From Pseudomonas sp. ISL-84 (lineage in GTDB: Bacteria; Bacillota; Bacilli; Bacillales; Cytobacillaceae): a DNA stretch of 64,000 nucleotides. A program made the translations under genes and the position numbers. A model generated the notes under the pieces. It did not search any database and was not told the DNA's origin. It saw only the letters and a list, made by a program, of their open reading frames with translations. Where the stretch lies: the NCBI GenBank assembly GCA_018613035.1, contig JAGGRA010000022.1:47849-111848 (forward strand), given 5' to 3'. Shown piece by piece: positions 1 to 10,497 of the stretch (position 1 is its first letter; every line of letters starts with the position of its first letter).

Positions 1-60
1 GGAGCGGAAATCAACGGGCAATCTTTAGAGTCCAAAAACAACAATCTATACGAAAAGAGC
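1..60 (+). repeat. Family A intergenic repeat, right-end remnant
   Basis: The first 19 bases match the right end of the family A repeats seen elsewhere in the window (GGAGCGGAAATCAAC followed by a GGC-rich flank, then an AT-rich stretch ending in GAGCC). The rest of this copy lies to the left of the window. Confidence 0.6.
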
Positions 61-245
61 CTTTGTTTTAGACAATGTTAAAGCCATTGCTAATTTAAGC
101 ACTCTGTAGATTGGAATTGGAAGGCACAGGATCCTCGGATGCAATCGTACCTTGGCTCCAATCAACCAATCTTATTTATCAATGTTTTTTACAGATTTAA
201 TTAAAAACAACAATCTTTCAGAAAAACAGATTTAAGAAAAGAGCC
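59..245. repeat. Family A intergenic repeat, degenerate copy
   Basis: The left flank (AAGCACTCTGTAGATTGGA, 106-124) closely resembles the left end of the copy upstream of der at 6346. The centre is shortened, and the copy closes with the inverted partner TCCAATCAAC near 157-167. The right flank (AAAAACAACAATCTTTC, near 202-219, then AAGAAAAGAGCC) resembles the right flank of the copy at 1-60 and the reversed left flank of the copy at 60464. Together with the copy at 1-60, this fills the space upstream of cmk. Confidence 0.5.
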
Positions 246-311
246 ATGGTAAAAAAGCTGTATAATATAACCTGAATACCACTTATTATGTTAAAATAAA
301 GCTGAAGGAAC

Positions 312-338
312 CTGGCCTGAAAGAACATGGTCAGGCAG
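312..338 (+). promoter_or_regulatory. Hairpin in the cmk leader
   Basis: CTGGCCTGA at 312-320 can pair with TCAGGCAG at 331-338 with one bulged G. The hairpin sits directly upstream of the AGGAGG ribosome binding site of cmk. It might modulate translation or stabilise the mRNA; no function is shown by the sequence. Confidence 0.3.
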
Positions 339-351
339 TACAGGAGGAACT

Positions 352-1032
352 ATGAACAGACAAATATCGATCGCAATAGATGGGCCTGCTGCTGCTGGCA
401 AAAGTACAGTAGCCAAGATTGTAGCAGAGAAATTATCATACATATACATTGATACTGGAGCCATGTATCGGGCCCTGACATATAAAGCCATTCAACAGCA
501 TGCGAGACTTGAAGACGAAGCAGCATTGATTGAAATACTGAACAGTACCACTATTGATTTGCAGCCCGGCACAGAAGGGCAATTAATTTATTTGGATGGT
601 CAGGATGTGACCAATGAAATCAGGTCATCGGAAGTTACAAATTCTGTTTCAATTGTTTCAATGCACAAGCTTGTAAGAGAGGAAATGGTAATAAGACAGC
701 AAAGCTTCGCACAAAATGGAGGAGTAGTAATGGACGGCCGGGATATCGGTACACATGTCCTGCCCGGAGCGGAAGTAAAAGTATTCCTTTTGGCTTCAGT
801 CGATGAAAGAGCGATTCGCCGCCATACTGAGAATGTCCAAAAGGGTTTTCCATCGGACCTTGAAAAGCTAAAGGAAGAAATTTCTCTGAGGGATAAGCTA
901 GATTCAGAGCGCGAAGTTGCTCCATTAAAAAAAGCTGAAGATGCTGTAGAAATTGATACGACCTCATTATCAATTGAGCAGGTAGTAGAAAAAATAATGG
1001 ACCTGGCCAATGAAAGGATCGAATCAAAGTGA
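352..1032 (+). CDS. cmk: Cytidylate kinase
   Basis: This enzyme phosphorylates CMP and dCMP with ATP in the cytoplasm, supplying CDP/dCDP for nucleic acid and phospholipid synthesis. The 226-residue protein has the usual length. The P-loop GPAAAGKS is at residues 11-18 and the family motif DTGAMYR at 34-40, with the conserved MDGRDIGT segment near 126-133. The ATG start is preceded by AGGAGG at a good distance. The stop codon overlaps the GTG start of plsC (GTGA), so the two genes are translationally coupled. The same order, cmk followed by an S1-domain gene, occurs in B. subtilis. Confidence 0.97.
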   Translation: MNRQISIAIDGPAAAGKSTVAKIVAEKLSYIYIDTGAMYRALTYKAIQQHARLEDEAALIEILNSTTIDLQPGTEGQLIYLDGQDVTNEIRSSEVTNSVSIVSMHKLVREEMVIRQQSFAQNGGVVMDGRDIGTHVLPGAEVKVFLLASVDERAIRRHTENVQKGFPSDLEKLKEEISLRDKLDSEREVAPLKKAEDAVEIDTTSLSIEQVVEKIMDLANERIESK

Positions 1033-1610
1033 ACCTCTATTCTTTTGCCAAAGCAGTTGTTTATGGTGCTTTAAAACCAGTTTACAGATTCGAAGTGATT
1101 GGCAGGGAAAACTTTCCATCTGATGGCGGCGTGCTGCTATGTTCCAACCATATTGATAATCTGGATCCCCCGGTAGTAGGCATTAATGCTCCGCGGCCTG
1201 TGCACTTTATGGCCAAAGAAGAGCTTTTTAATGTGCCTGTTCTTGGGAAAATTTTCCCTCATCTAAATGCTTTTCCAGTCAAAAGGGGAATGAGTGACAG
1301 GGAAGCTCTAAGAAAAGGTCTTGGAATCTTAAAAGAAGGAAAGGTTTTAGGGCTATTTCCAGAGGGTACTAGAAGCAAGACAGGTCAATTGGGGAAGGGG
1401 CTTGCCGGTGCTGGATTCTTTGCTTTAAGATCTGAAGCGCATGTTATGCCATGTGCCATCATTGGCCCTTATAAGGCCTTTTCCAAGCTTAAAGTAGTTT
1501 ATGGTAAGCCAATTGAGATGAAGGAACTTCGGGAACGGAAGGCTTCAGCGGAAGAAACGACCGAATTCATTATGGAAGAAATCCGTAAGTTAATTGAGGA
1601 GAATTCTTAA
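1029..1610 (+). CDS. plsC: 1-acylglycerol-3-phosphate acyltransferase
   Basis: This membrane-associated enzyme acylates lysophosphatidic acid to phosphatidic acid, the second acylation of phospholipid synthesis. The catalytic HX4D motif is visible as NHIDNLD (His41, Asp46), and the substrate-binding block as FPEGTRS around residue 112. It starts at a GTG that overlaps the cmk stop codon. At 193 residues it has the compact size common for Gram-positive PlsC. The assignment to the PlsC family is firm; the precise acyl donor is not visible. Confidence 0.92.
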   Translation: MNLYSFAKAVVYGALKPVYRFEVIGRENFPSDGGVLLCSNHIDNLDPPVVGINAPRPVHFMAKEELFNVPVLGKIFPHLNAFPVKRGMSDREALRKGLGILKEGKVLGLFPEGTRSKTGQLGKGLAGAGFFALRSEAHVMPCAIIGPYKAFSKLKVVYGKPIEMKELRERKASAEETTEFIMEEIRKLIEENS

Positions 1611-1813
1611 ACCTTCTTGCTTGACAAAAAACTTCTTTTGTAAGAAGTTAGTAAAAAGGCATTTTTTAAAAAGGCGAGAATATTCGAAAAATAAAGAGGC
1701 TGTCCTTTGCTGACAATACTCAAATTAGGGCAGAAAAGAGACATTCAACACGGTTGAAAAATAGCCTGCATTAAAACGCCATTCGAGTATTTCTGCTGCT
1801 GACACAGGGTTCT

Positions 1814-1830
1814 TGCCTGGATGGCAGGCA
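1814..1830 (+). other. Hairpin in the leader of the S1-domain gene
   Basis: TGCCTG and CAGGCA flank a five-base loop about 55 bases before the start of the S1-domain gene. The 273-base plsC/S1 gap also contains an AACTTCTT/AAGAAGTT inverted repeat near 1629-1648. I see no recognised riboswitch in the gap. Confidence 0.3.
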
Positions 1831-1883
1831 GTTGAATACAGATAAAAATTTGAAAGCAGCCATTGGATTAAGGAGGAATACAT

Positions 1884-3023
1884 ATGTCAGAGGAAATGAA
1901 CCAAGTAGAAGTCAAAAATTTTGAGGTTGGTGACAAGGTAAAAGGCCAAGTTACCAAAGTAGAAGAAAAGCAAGTCATTATTGACATTGCTGACAGCAAG
2001 CTGGATGGTATTATTCCGATCAGTGAGCTTTCAAGCCTTCATATTGAAAAAGCAAGTGATGCTGTTTCTGAAGGGGAAGAGCTTGAGCTTGAAGTGTTAA
2101 AAGTGGAGGAAGAAGCACTTATTCTTTCTAAACGAAAAGTAGATGCAGAAAAGTCATGGGAAACACTTGAGAGGAAATTCAATGAGGGCGAAGTCTTTGA
2201 GGCAGAAATCAAAGACGTTGTAAAAGGCGGATTAGTTGTAGACTTGGGTGTTCGCGGATTTGTTCCTGCTTCCCTTGTAGAAGCTCATTTTGTTGAAGAC
2301 TTTACTGATTATAAAGGCAAAACAATGACGTTTAAAATTGTGGAGCTGGATAAAGAGAAGAATCGGCTGATTCTTTCCCACCGAGCTGTTATCGAGGAGG
2401 AAAAAGGCAAGCAAAAGCATCAAGTGCTTGAATCTCTTCAGGCAGGGCAGGTACTGGATGGAACAGTACAAAGAATCACAGACTTTGGCGCGTTCGTAGA
2501 TATTGGCGGAATCGATGGCCTTGTTCATATTTCCCAGCTATCCTATGAACATGTGGAAAAACCTTCCGATGTTGTAGAAGAAGGACAAAAGGTTAAAGTA
2601 AAAGTATTAAGCGTGGATCGCGATAATGAGCGCATTTCATTATCCATTAAGGAAACGCTGCCAGGACCTTGGGATGATATCAGTGAAAAGGCACCTAAAG
2701 GAAGTACGCTTGATGGGACTGTTAAGAGACTTGTTTCATACGGAGCATTTGTTGAAGTGTTCCCTGGAGTAGAGGGCCTTGTCCATATTTCTCAAATTGC
2801 GCATAAGCATATTGGCACTCCTCACGAAGTATTGAGCGAAGGACAGGAAGTAAAAGTAAAGGTTCTTGATGTGAACGAACAGGACCAGCGCCTGTCATTG
2901 AGCATCAAAGATCTTCTTGAAAAAGAACAGGAAGAAGTGACTGACTATGAACTTCCTGAAGAAAATAAAGGCTTCTCGCTTGGTGATATGATTGGCGACC
3001 AGCTAAAGAATTTAAAAAAGTAA
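1884..3023 (+). CDS. rpsA: S1 RNA-binding domain protein (30S ribosomal protein S1 homolog)
   Basis: This is a 379-residue protein of four consecutive S1/OB-fold repeats (approximately residues 14-85, 103-168, 186-255 and 272-342) and a short acidic tail. It corresponds to B. subtilis YpfD, which is shorter than the six-domain S1 of E. coli. Repeats 3 and 4 carry the typical FGAFV/YGAFV and GLVHIS signatures. It binds RNA and probably associates with the ribosome, although in Bacillus S1 is not essential for translation as it is in E. coli. A strong AAGGAGG site precedes the ATG. It is followed after 12 bases by fni. Confidence 0.92.
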   Translation: MSEEMNQVEVKNFEVGDKVKGQVTKVEEKQVIIDIADSKLDGIIPISELSSLHIEKASDAVSEGEELELEVLKVEEEALILSKRKVDAEKSWETLERKFNEGEVFEAEIKDVVKGGLVVDLGVRGFVPASLVEAHFVEDFTDYKGKTMTFKIVELDKEKNRLILSHRAVIEEEKGKQKHQVLESLQAGQVLDGTVQRITDFGAFVDIGGIDGLVHISQLSYEHVEKPSDVVEEGQKVKVKVLSVDRDNERISLSIKETLPGPWDDISEKAPKGSTLDGTVKRLVSYGAFVEVFPGVEGLVHISQIAHKHIGTPHEVLSEGQEVKVKVLDVNEQDQRLSLSIKDLLEKEQEEVTDYELPEENKGFSLGDMIGDQLKNLKK

Positions 3024-3032
3024 TGGTGATAA

Positions 3033-4096
<1,064 letters not shown>

Positions 4097-4097
<1 letters not shown>

Positions 4098-4125
4098 AGC
4101 TCTCGTCAAAGACGGGAGCTTTTTT
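4097..4125 (+). terminator. Intrinsic terminator after fni
   Basis: AGCTCTCGTC pairs with GACGGGAGCT across a three-base loop, followed by six T. It ends the cmk-fni transcription unit. Confidence 0.9.
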
Positions 4126-4142
4126 CTGTCTAAAAATAAATC

Positions 4143-4286
4143 TTAGCTGTATTTTGAATCATTTAAGGATCTTGCTTCTTCAGGACTCTGCAGTTTTGAA
4201 GCACCCGGGTAATGAAGCGCCTGATCGCGATCTGATTCCACTCTTCTGCTTTCCTTCAATTTTCTTTCCTGGCGGTCTTTGCCCAT
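4143..4286 (-). CDS. ypzI: YpzI family small protein
   Basis: This 47-residue reading frame begins MGKDRQERKLKES, runs through a DQALHYPGASKLQSPEEAR segment, and ends in SKY-Ser. It matches what I recall of B. subtilis YpzI, which lies at the same place between fni and yphA. The AGGGAGGTG ribosome site is eight bases ahead of the ATG. The protein is highly charged and probably cytoplasmic. Its function is unknown. It is transcribed against its neighbours. Confidence 0.85.
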   Translation of the reverse strand: MGKDRQERKLKESRRVESDRDQALHYPGASKLQSPEEARSLNDSKYS

Positions 4287-4437
4287 AGTTACACACCTCC
4301 CTCTTCTTAAGATGAAGTCAGCTTTAAAGATTTATACAGAAGAAAAGCATTCCTCATAGGAACCCATGAAACCTTTTCAACTGGGAGGGTTAAAGTACAT
4401 AGCAAAACGCCATAATGGAAATGATAGGAGGAAGAGG

Positions 4438-5046
4438 ATGGAAGGTATAATTTTTTATTGGGTTTCCTGGATGTTTTGGATTATGGCGACTTTCTTTCTG
4501 GATCGAAAAAATAAGGATAGGACAATATTTTCGGCCTGGCTTCTGCTGTTAATCATTCTATCACCTTTTACTTTTAAAGTTTTTAGTGTGGAAACAAGCA
4601 CTGCTGCTGTTTTTTTAATGGGGACTTTATACATAATGGCATGCAGGCTGGAGAGATTAAAAAGAGTTTATTTCCTTTTTTGCACTTTTATCATGATGAT
4701 GGCATATGTGAGCTTTCACTTATTTGAATTATTTGATCCTGTTTGGGTAATTTTTTCTCGGAAGTGGATGCTTGCATTTCTACTCGTTTATTTGGCTGCC
4801 CTCCTACAGAAAAAAAGGGTACTGCGCATGCCTTTAATACTGCTTGGGGGAATCCAGGGAGAGGTTTTGTATGCGCTTATTCTTAGGCAATATTCCTTCC
4901 CTTATATAATCGGTTCCTTGGCATTCCTTGATATTATGGTACTTTCCGCTTCAATTATTGCTGCTTGGAGTGTGATGCAGTGGACGGCTTCTTATTTTGA
5001 GACCAACTTCAAACATTTTGAAAGGGAGAAACAAAAATTATCATGA
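4438..5046 (+). CDS. yphA: YphA family membrane protein
   Basis: This 202-residue integral membrane protein has about six hydrophobic segments spanning nearly the whole length, and no catalytic motif. It is assigned by position (fni, ypzI, yphA, yphB) and general character. An upstream in-frame ATG at 4366 exists, but the AGGAGG at 4427-4432 points to 4438. It overlaps yphB by four bases (ATGA). Function is unknown. Confidence 0.7.
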   Translation: MEGIIFYWVSWMFWIMATFFLDRKNKDRTIFSAWLLLLIILSPFTFKVFSVETSTAAVFLMGTLYIMACRLERLKRVYFLFCTFIMMMAYVSFHLFELFDPVWVIFSRKWMLAFLLVYLAALLQKKRVLRMPLILLGGIQGEVLYALILRQYSFPYIIGSLAFLDIMVLSASIIAAWSVMQWTASYFETNFKHFEREKQKLS

Positions 5047-5930
5047 GCGAATATACATACCCAATACTTTTTGGACTTGCAGTAGGTACCTTGACTCGTG
5101 TTTATATGCTAAGAACAGACTACCGGCAATACCCCACCTATTTGCATGGAAAAATCATACACGTGGCTTTGGGGTTTATTGCTGCCGGACTAGGTACTGT
5201 TGCCATTCCTTCCATAATGGAAGAACAATTTACCGCAGTAACTTTTCTGACGCTGGCTGCCTCCCAATTCAGGGAAGTAAGAAATATGGAAAGAAATACA
5301 TTGACTGAATTGGATGGCTATGAATTGGTGCCAAGAGGGAAAACGTATATAGAGGGCATAGCAATTGCTTTTGAAAGCAGAAATTATCTTGTTATTTTCA
5401 CCTCCTTAGTTTGCACGCTTGGTTATCTGCTTTTTAATATTTTGGGCGGACTTGCAGCAGCTATAATAGCCATCGTTATTTCGAATATGCTTATGTCAGG
5501 AGGAAGGCTAAAGGATATTGTAGATGTGGAATATGTTGAGCCTCGTTTTGATGGTGCAGGTTTGTATGTGGATAACATTTATATCATGAATATCGGACTC
5601 CCTGAAAGACAGGAGGAAGTATTGAGATATGGGATGGGATTCATTTTAAAGCCCCAAAATTTTAATGCCAGGTCAACCATAGCTAATCTTGGGCAAAGAC
5701 AGGCCATTTTGCATGATGTTTCAACAGCATTGGGAGTTTATCGTGATTCCGGAACCCCTGCTCTTGTACCACTGGCGAAAAGAGACCTCGATGATGGGCG
5801 TGTAGGAGTTTTTGTATTGCCGCAGGAGAAGAATGTCGGGAAAGCTTTAAAAATTATCGGTGCAGTTCCAACACTTGAAAACGCAATAAGGATGCCTTCT
5901 GAGCGGCAAACGAATGGGAAAGGAAGTTGA
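5043..5930 (+). CDS. yphB: YIEGIA family membrane protein (YphB)
   Basis: The family is named for the motif YIEGIA, which is present here near residues 101-106. Hydrophobic helices lie near residues 4-20, 40-62 and 115-148, followed by a soluble C-terminal half. B. subtilis YphB is a spore-related protein of unclear biochemistry. It overlaps yphA upstream and the small following gene downstream, which indicates co-translation. Confidence 0.85.
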   Translation: MSEYTYPILFGLAVGTLTRVYMLRTDYRQYPTYLHGKIIHVALGFIAAGLGTVAIPSIMEEQFTAVTFLTLAASQFREVRNMERNTLTELDGYELVPRGKTYIEGIAIAFESRNYLVIFTSLVCTLGYLLFNILGGLAAAIIAIVISNMLMSGGRLKDIVDVEYVEPRFDGAGLYVDNIYIMNIGLPERQEEVLRYGMGFILKPQNFNARSTIANLGQRQAILHDVSTALGVYRDSGTPALVPLAKRDLDDGRVGVFVLPQEKNVGKALKIIGAVPTLENAIRMPSERQTNGKGS

Positions 5931-5935
5931 GGGAA

Positions 5936-6121
5936 ATGGTACTTGAAAAGTATATACTTGCTGTTATTACAACCAATCCTTCCAAAGTACCTTCAGGAGC
6001 TGCTGTTTTTCATTGTGAAGATAAAAAGGAAATGGAGATCATAGCAGCCAATCTTGAAGCCATACTTGATGGAATCGCCCATGCTTTAACAGAAGAATTA
6101 TACGTTATTGTAAAGCATTGA
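5936..6121 (+). CDS. Small YphB partner (capping complex subunit for YIEGIA family)
   Basis: This 61-residue soluble protein follows yphB immediately, as in other Bacillaceae where the family is annotated as a capping subunit for YIEGIA proteins. A TTG start at 5927 overlapping the yphB stop codon is also possible. I prefer the ATG at 5936, which gives the family-like N-terminus MVLEKYILAVITT. No catalytic residues are evident. Confidence 0.7.
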   Translation: MVLEKYILAVITTNPSKVPSGAAVFHCEDKKEMEIIAANLEAILDGIAHALTEELYVIVKH

Positions 6122-6181
6122 GGCGGTTTCCAAGTTTTTCATTGCTAGGAAGGTTTCTCTTTGTTAAAATATCTAAGTTAG

Positions 6182-6209
6182 ACCCTTCTATCTTCGAGAA
6201 GGGTTTATT
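6182..6209 (+). terminator. Intrinsic terminator after the yphAB operon
   Basis: ACCCTTCT pairs with AGAAGGGT across a seven-base loop, followed by TTATTTT. Confidence 0.8.
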
Positions 6210-6318
6210 TTATAAATGTATAGCGAAATAGATGAACTTGTCAGGAAAGTTTAAAGCTTATGGTGGACAGCCATCTGAACGCTTAGCTTAGTAAAGGAAT
6301 AGACATTTCTAGAACAGA

Positions 6319-6394
6319 AGCTGCGTTAAAGCTACTTGCTGATTTTAGCACTCTGTTGATTGGAGCGGCAATCAACAGGCAAGTTTAACGAGCT
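6319..6394 (+). repeat. Family A repeat, short form
   Basis: This compact copy has an outer inverted repeat, AGCTGCGTTAAA (6319-6330) against TTTAACGAGCT (6384-6394), and an inner TGTTGATT/AATCAACA pair (6354-6361, 6370-6377) separated only by GGAGCGGC. The outer arms differ from those of the long copies, but both arms changed together. The rest of the 327-base gap upstream of der holds the terminator at 6182 and nothing else I recognise. Confidence 0.75.
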
Positions 6395-6448
6395 AAAAAA
6401 TAGGATGTTGAAGCATATTAAGAATAAAGAATTGAAAGGGTGATGTTC

Positions 6449-7759
6449 ATGGCAAAACCGGTTGTGGCTATTGTCGGGCGTCCAAACGTTGGAAAATCAA
6501 CGATATTTAACAGAATTGTAGGAGAACGGATATCGATTGTCGAAGATATTCCTGGAGTAACACGGGATCGTATTTATAGTTCAGCAGAGTGGCTGACACA
6601 TGACTTTAATATTATCGACACAGGCGGAATTGATATTGGTGATGAACCGTTTCTGGAACAAATTAGGCTTCAGGCTGAGATTGCTATAGATGAAGCAGAT
6701 GTGATCATTTTTCTTGTAAATGGGAGAGAAGGAGTTACAGCTGCAGACGAAGAGGTTGCAAAAATTTTATATAAAGCCAAAAAACCTGTTGTGCTGGGCG
6801 TAAATAAAATTGATAATCCTGAAATGAGAGATCTTATCTATGATTTTTATGCTCTTGGATTCGGGGAACCATTCCCTATTTCAGGGTCGCACGGACTTGG
6901 GCTTGGCGACTTGCTGGATGAAGCAGCCAAACACTTTCCGAAACATGGACAGGGTGAATATGGTGAGGAAGTAATTAAGTTTTCATTAATCGGCCGTCCA
7001 AATGTCGGTAAATCTTCTTTAGTAAATGCCATCCTTGGGGAAGAACGGGTTATTGTCAGCAACATTGCTGGAACCACTAGGGATGCAATTGACTCCCAGT
7101 TGAAGGTTGATGGCCAGGAATATGTCATTATCGATACTGCTGGAATGCGTAAAAAAGGAAAAGTTTATGAAACAACAGAAAAATATAGTGTTTTACGGGC
7201 ATTGCGGGCAATTGAGCGTTCAGATGTAGTCCTTGTAGTGATTGATGGAGAAGAAGGCATTATTGAACAGGATAAGCGTATAGCAGGGTATGCGCACGAA
7301 GCAGGAAGAGCTGTTGTTATCGTAGTAAACAAATGGGATGCTGTTGAAAAAGATGAGAAAACAATGAAAGCTTTTGAACAAAATATTCGAGATCATTTTC
7401 AATTCCTTGACTATGCTCCAATTGTGTTCCTATCTGCAAAAACGAAGAAGCGCATTCATACGCTTATCCCAATGATTAATACAGCCAGTGAAAATCATGC
7501 TCTTCGTGTTGAGACAAGCGTGCTGAATGATGTCATCATGGATGCTGTAGCCATGAATCCAACACCTACAGATAAGGGAAAACGCCTAAGAATTTACTAC
7601 ACCACACAGGTAGCCGTGAAACCGCCAACTTTTGTAGTATTTGTAAATGATCCTGAGCTTCTTCATTTCTCTTATGAACGTTTTCTTGAAAACAGAATAA
7701 GAGACGCTTTTGGCTTTGAAGGCACACCTATTAAGATATTTGCAAGGGAAAGAAAATAG
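6449..7759 (+). CDS. der: Ribosome biogenesis GTPase Der (EngA)
   Basis: This essential GTPase has two tandem G domains and a C-terminal KH-like domain, and it assists assembly of the 50S ribosomal subunit. The first P-loop GRPNVGKST is at residues 10-18 and the second GRPNVGKSS near 182-190, with DTGG/DTAG and NKID/NKWD motifs in both halves. Starting at the ATG at 6449, behind AAAGGG, gives 436 residues, the B. subtilis length. Upstream GTG and ATG codons at 6440 and 6443 are less well spaced. Confidence 0.97.
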   Translation: MAKPVVAIVGRPNVGKSTIFNRIVGERISIVEDIPGVTRDRIYSSAEWLTHDFNIIDTGGIDIGDEPFLEQIRLQAEIAIDEADVIIFLVNGREGVTAADEEVAKILYKAKKPVVLGVNKIDNPEMRDLIYDFYALGFGEPFPISGSHGLGLGDLLDEAAKHFPKHGQGEYGEEVIKFSLIGRPNVGKSSLVNAILGEERVIVSNIAGTTRDAIDSQLKVDGQEYVIIDTAGMRKKGKVYETTEKYSVLRALRAIERSDVVLVVIDGEEGIIEQDKRIAGYAHEAGRAVVIVVNKWDAVEKDEKTMKAFEQNIRDHFQFLDYAPIVFLSAKTKKRIHTLIPMINTASENHALRVETSVLNDVIMDAVAMNPTPTDKGKRLRIYYTTQVAVKPPTFVVFVNDPELLHFSYERFLENRIRDAFGFEGTPIKIFARERK

Positions 7760-7900
7760 CAGGGAAGCAAAAGTCTTTGTAAAACGTGAAGCTTAACATT
7801 AAGGAGTATATCGATACCTGGTATAGGATTATACTCCGTATTGCTGACTGACCTGGATGGTGTTTTGAAACATCCAAATAAATTAAAAGGCAGTGATCAA

Positions 7901-8971
7901 ATGGAGCGGAATAGAGAAAGTGTTGCAGTTGTAGGAGCGGGCAGCTGGGGAACAGCTTTGGCTATGGTACTGGCCGATAATGGGCATGATGTTAGGCTCT
8001 GGGGCCATAATCCCGAACAAATTGAAGAAATCAATACGCAGCATACCAATACAAAATATTTGTCAGAAATTCATCTGCCGGAGGATATAAGAGGCTATGC
8101 ATCACTTGAAGATGCTTTGTCAGGAACAGAAATCATCATTTTGGCTGTACCGACAAAAGCGATTCGGGAAGTTCTCGGGAAAATTAAAGAAATCAGAACT
8201 GAGCCTATCACAATTGTGCATGTCAGCAAGGGAATTGAGCCAGACTCCCTTCTCCGGATTTCCGAAATGATTGAGGAAGAAATGCCCGAAAATCTTCTGG
8301 ATAGTGTTGTAGTGCTTTCAGGTCCAAGTCATGCTGAAGAAGTAAGTCTGCGGCATCCAACTACAGTTACAGTTTCTTCAAAAAATATGAAAGCTGCCGA
8401 GCAAATTCAGGACTTGTTTATTAATAACAATTTTAGAGTATACACAAACCCGGATATCATTGGAGTGGAAATTGGCGGTGCACTTAAAAACATTATTGCG
8501 CTTGCTGCAGGAATTACAGATGGTTTGGGATATGGCGACAATGCAAAGGCTGCCTTAATAACAAGAGGCCTTGCAGAGATTGCCCGCCTTGGCATGAAGA
8601 TGGGGGCCAGTCCGCTTACCTTCTCCGGCTTGGCTGGTATAGGAGACCTGATTGTAACATGTACCTCGGTCCATTCGCGCAATTGGAGAGCTGGCAATCT
8701 TCTTGGAAAAGGTCATAACCTTCAGGAAGTCCTGGATAATATGGGCATGGTTGTAGAAGGAGTAAGAACAACGAAAGCAGCCCATCAGCTTGCTAAAAAA
8801 TATGATGTGAAAATGCCAATTACAAATGTTCTTTACGATGTCCTTTTTAATAATGTTAATGCCAAGGATGCAGTTGATCTGTTGATGGGACGAGGAAAAA
8901 CACACGAAATGGAAGACCTTGCAAATGTCCTGGAGGATCAAACAGGAAGTAAAAAACAGGAAAATATTTAA
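7901..8971 (+). CDS. gpsA: Glycerol-3-phosphate dehydrogenase (NAD(P)+)
   Basis: This enzyme reduces dihydroxyacetone phosphate to sn-glycerol 3-phosphate for phospholipid synthesis, the substrate stream that PlsC uses. The Rossmann motif [10 protein letters not shown] is at residues 12-21, and the catalytic segment with GGALKN and AGIGDL is visible. The in-frame ATG at 7841 lacks a ribosome site; the ATG at 7901 behind AAAAGG gives a 356-residue protein whose conserved part begins at residue 8. It follows der, as in B. subtilis. Confidence 0.96.
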   Translation: MERNRESVAVVGAGSWGTALAMVLADNGHDVRLWGHNPEQIEEINTQHTNTKYLSEIHLPEDIRGYASLEDALSGTEIIILAVPTKAIREVLGKIKEIRTEPITIVHVSKGIEPDSLLRISEMIEEEMPENLLDSVVVLSGPSHAEEVSLRHPTTVTVSSKNMKAAEQIQDLFINNNFRVYTNPDIIGVEIGGALKNIIALAAGITDGLGYGDNAKAALITRGLAEIARLGMKMGASPLTFSGLAGIGDLIVTCTSVHSRNWRAGNLLGKGHNLQEVLDNMGMVVEGVRTTKAAHQLAKKYDVKMPITNVLYDVLFNNVNAKDAVDLLMGRGKTHEMEDLANVLEDQTGSKKQENI

Positions 8972-9080
8972 TAATTGAAAAATATAGGCATTAGATGATG
9001 CGAGATGGCAGGTTCCTGCATACAATGCAACGAAGCAAACTAGTGAAATGAACAGGGTGTTGGGTTATTTAGTCAACTGG

Positions 9081-9120
9081 CTGAGGTAAAGAATTGCCCC
9101 TTCTTTACCTCAGTTTTTTT
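9081..9120 (+). terminator. Intrinsic terminator after gpsA
   Basis: CTGAGGTAAAGAA pairs with TTCTTTACCTCAG around a seven-base loop, followed by seven T. Very strong. Confidence 0.95.
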
Positions 9121-9205
9121 ATGCCTGAATACTTTGATGAGGAAAAGCTTTTAGATTTTTCCTCCTGTTATGTTATAATACTTTTCGGAAAAGGGAGTTG
9201 ATTAA

Positions 9206-9409
9206 ATGTCACCGGCTTTAATGAAAATGTGGGTATCACTGGCTTCTATGGGATTTATGTTCCTATCTATAATTCTGATTTATCTTAGCCGCTTTAAATT
9301 GAAAGCTGGGATACTGAAGGTTATTACGGCAACTATTGCTTATATTTTGATGATCATAAGCGGAATTATTATTGTACTTGTCGTGTTCAGCGGCCCGACG
9401 AGCAGCTAG
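9206..9409 (+). CDS. yphE: DUF2768 membrane protein (YphE)
   Basis: This 67-residue protein has two transmembrane helices (approximately residues 7-27 and 40-61) and a short tail. It occupies the B. subtilis yphE position between gpsA and yphF. It is preceded by GGGAGTTG. Function is unknown. Confidence 0.75.
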   Translation: MSPALMKMWVSLASMGFMFLSIILIYLSRFKLKAGILKVITATIAYILMIISGIIIVLVVFSGPTSS

Positions 9410-9434
9410 CTATATTACATAAAGGGTTGATTAG

Positions 9435-10148
9435 ATGAAAAAAGCATTTAACACGTTCTTGCTTCTTTTGCTTACAGGAATGGCCCTGACTGGCTGTATG
9501 TATCCTGAAGAGAAGCGATCCCAAAATCAGATAGCCTATAAGGACCAATTGCAGTCTGTCCAATCGGCTATAGAACAGTACAAAGAAGATAATGGCGGCC
9601 TTCTTCCGATTAAGACGAAGGATCAAACAACCCCAATTTATCAAAAGTATCCGATTGATTTTAAAAAGATTGCGCCTCAATATATGGCTGAGCCTCCTGG
9701 AAATGCATTTGAGTCAGGAGGCGTATTCCAATATGTGCTTGTTGATGCTGAAACGGAACCGAAAGTGAAAATATTCGATTTGAGGGTTGCAGAAACAATC
9801 AGGGATATAAACCTGAGAATTAAAGCACATGGGTTCCCGCCTTACAAAGAACAAATTGCTGAAAATGTATTTACAATGGACTATAAAAAGTTAGGATTTA
9901 AAGAAGAGCCGAAAGCGCTTAGCCCATATAGCGGGCAAAACCTTCCGTTTGTTGTCACCGGTAATGCTGAAGTATATGTTGATTATAGGATTGATCTGTA
10001 TCAGGCGCTGAAGGAAAAGGAAGGCAAGTATAAGCCTGGAGATGATATCAGGGATATTCTTGTTGAAGATTCTGCTTTTGTTCCCGCCTATTCATTGCCT
10101 TATACAATAGATGCTGACACAAATGAACCAATCTTTTTGGTGAAATAG
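9435..10148 (+). CDS. yphF: YphF-like lipoprotein
   Basis: This is a 237-residue predicted lipoprotein. A lipoprotein signal peptide with lipobox LTGC is present (modified Cys near residue 21), followed by a secreted domain of unknown function. It is positioned after yphE and before spoIVA as in B. subtilis. The ATG follows AAAGGGTTG. No enzymatic motif is apparent. Confidence 0.8.
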   Translation: MKKAFNTFLLLLLTGMALTGCMYPEEKRSQNQIAYKDQLQSVQSAIEQYKEDNGGLLPIKTKDQTTPIYQKYPIDFKKIAPQYMAEPPGNAFESGGVFQYVLVDAETEPKVKIFDLRVAETIRDINLRIKAHGFPPYKEQIAENVFTMDYKKLGFKEEPKALSPYSGQNLPFVVTGNAEVYVDYRIDLYQALKEKEGKYKPGDDIRDILVEDSAFVPAYSLPYTIDADTNEPIFLVK

Positions 10149-10151
10149 TCA

Positions 10152-10196
10152 TAACCTTTCTTCTGCAAAATATATTGTAGGAGAAGGGTTTTTTTA
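10152..10196 (+). terminator. Intrinsic terminator after yphF
   Basis: AACCTTTCTTCTGCA and TGTAGGAGAAGGGTT form a long stem with some G-T pairs, followed by seven T. Confidence 0.8.
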
Positions 10197-10398
10197 TTAT
10201 CTTTTCATAATTGCACTCTTCAACCTGACCAATAGCATAAAGAAAAAGAAATAAAGCGTAAAGGGAGTTATTAAATTTAGAAAAGGAAATTTGGGATGGC
10301 TGGCTGTCCATTCCAGATCGCCTGAAGGCTGGGGATTTCTTGCATGCCTGCGGGTGCGCTGCACTTTCCTGATAAGGGGGTAAAAATTTTAAAAAACT
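10197..10398. other. Gap upstream of spoIVA with no gene
   Basis: It is AT-rich on the left, with GC-rich short inverted pieces around 10300-10380 that resemble no other copy in the window. No open frame with a ribosome site was found. Confidence 0.5.
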
Positions 10399-10430
10399 GT
10401 CATAACAATGTAGGACAACATCATACACAT
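10399..10430 (+). promoter_or_regulatory. Predicted SigE promoter of spoIVA
   Basis: A -35-like GTCATAAC at 10399-10406 and a -10 CATACACAT at 10422-10430 are separated by 15 bases, matching the mother-cell sigma E pattern. It stands 68 bases before the spoIVA start, which fits the known mother-cell expression of this gene. Confidence 0.75.
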
Positions 10431-10497
10431 ATAATGTCCAAACATAATAGATAGGATAATATTATCCCACTAACTCTATGATTCGGGAGGGGATCAC

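Noticed and set aside
10290-10385. GC-rich inverted pieces upstream of spoIVA as another repeat copy
   Set aside because: No TGTTGATT/AATCAACA ends or shared flanks were found; similarity is only in base composition.
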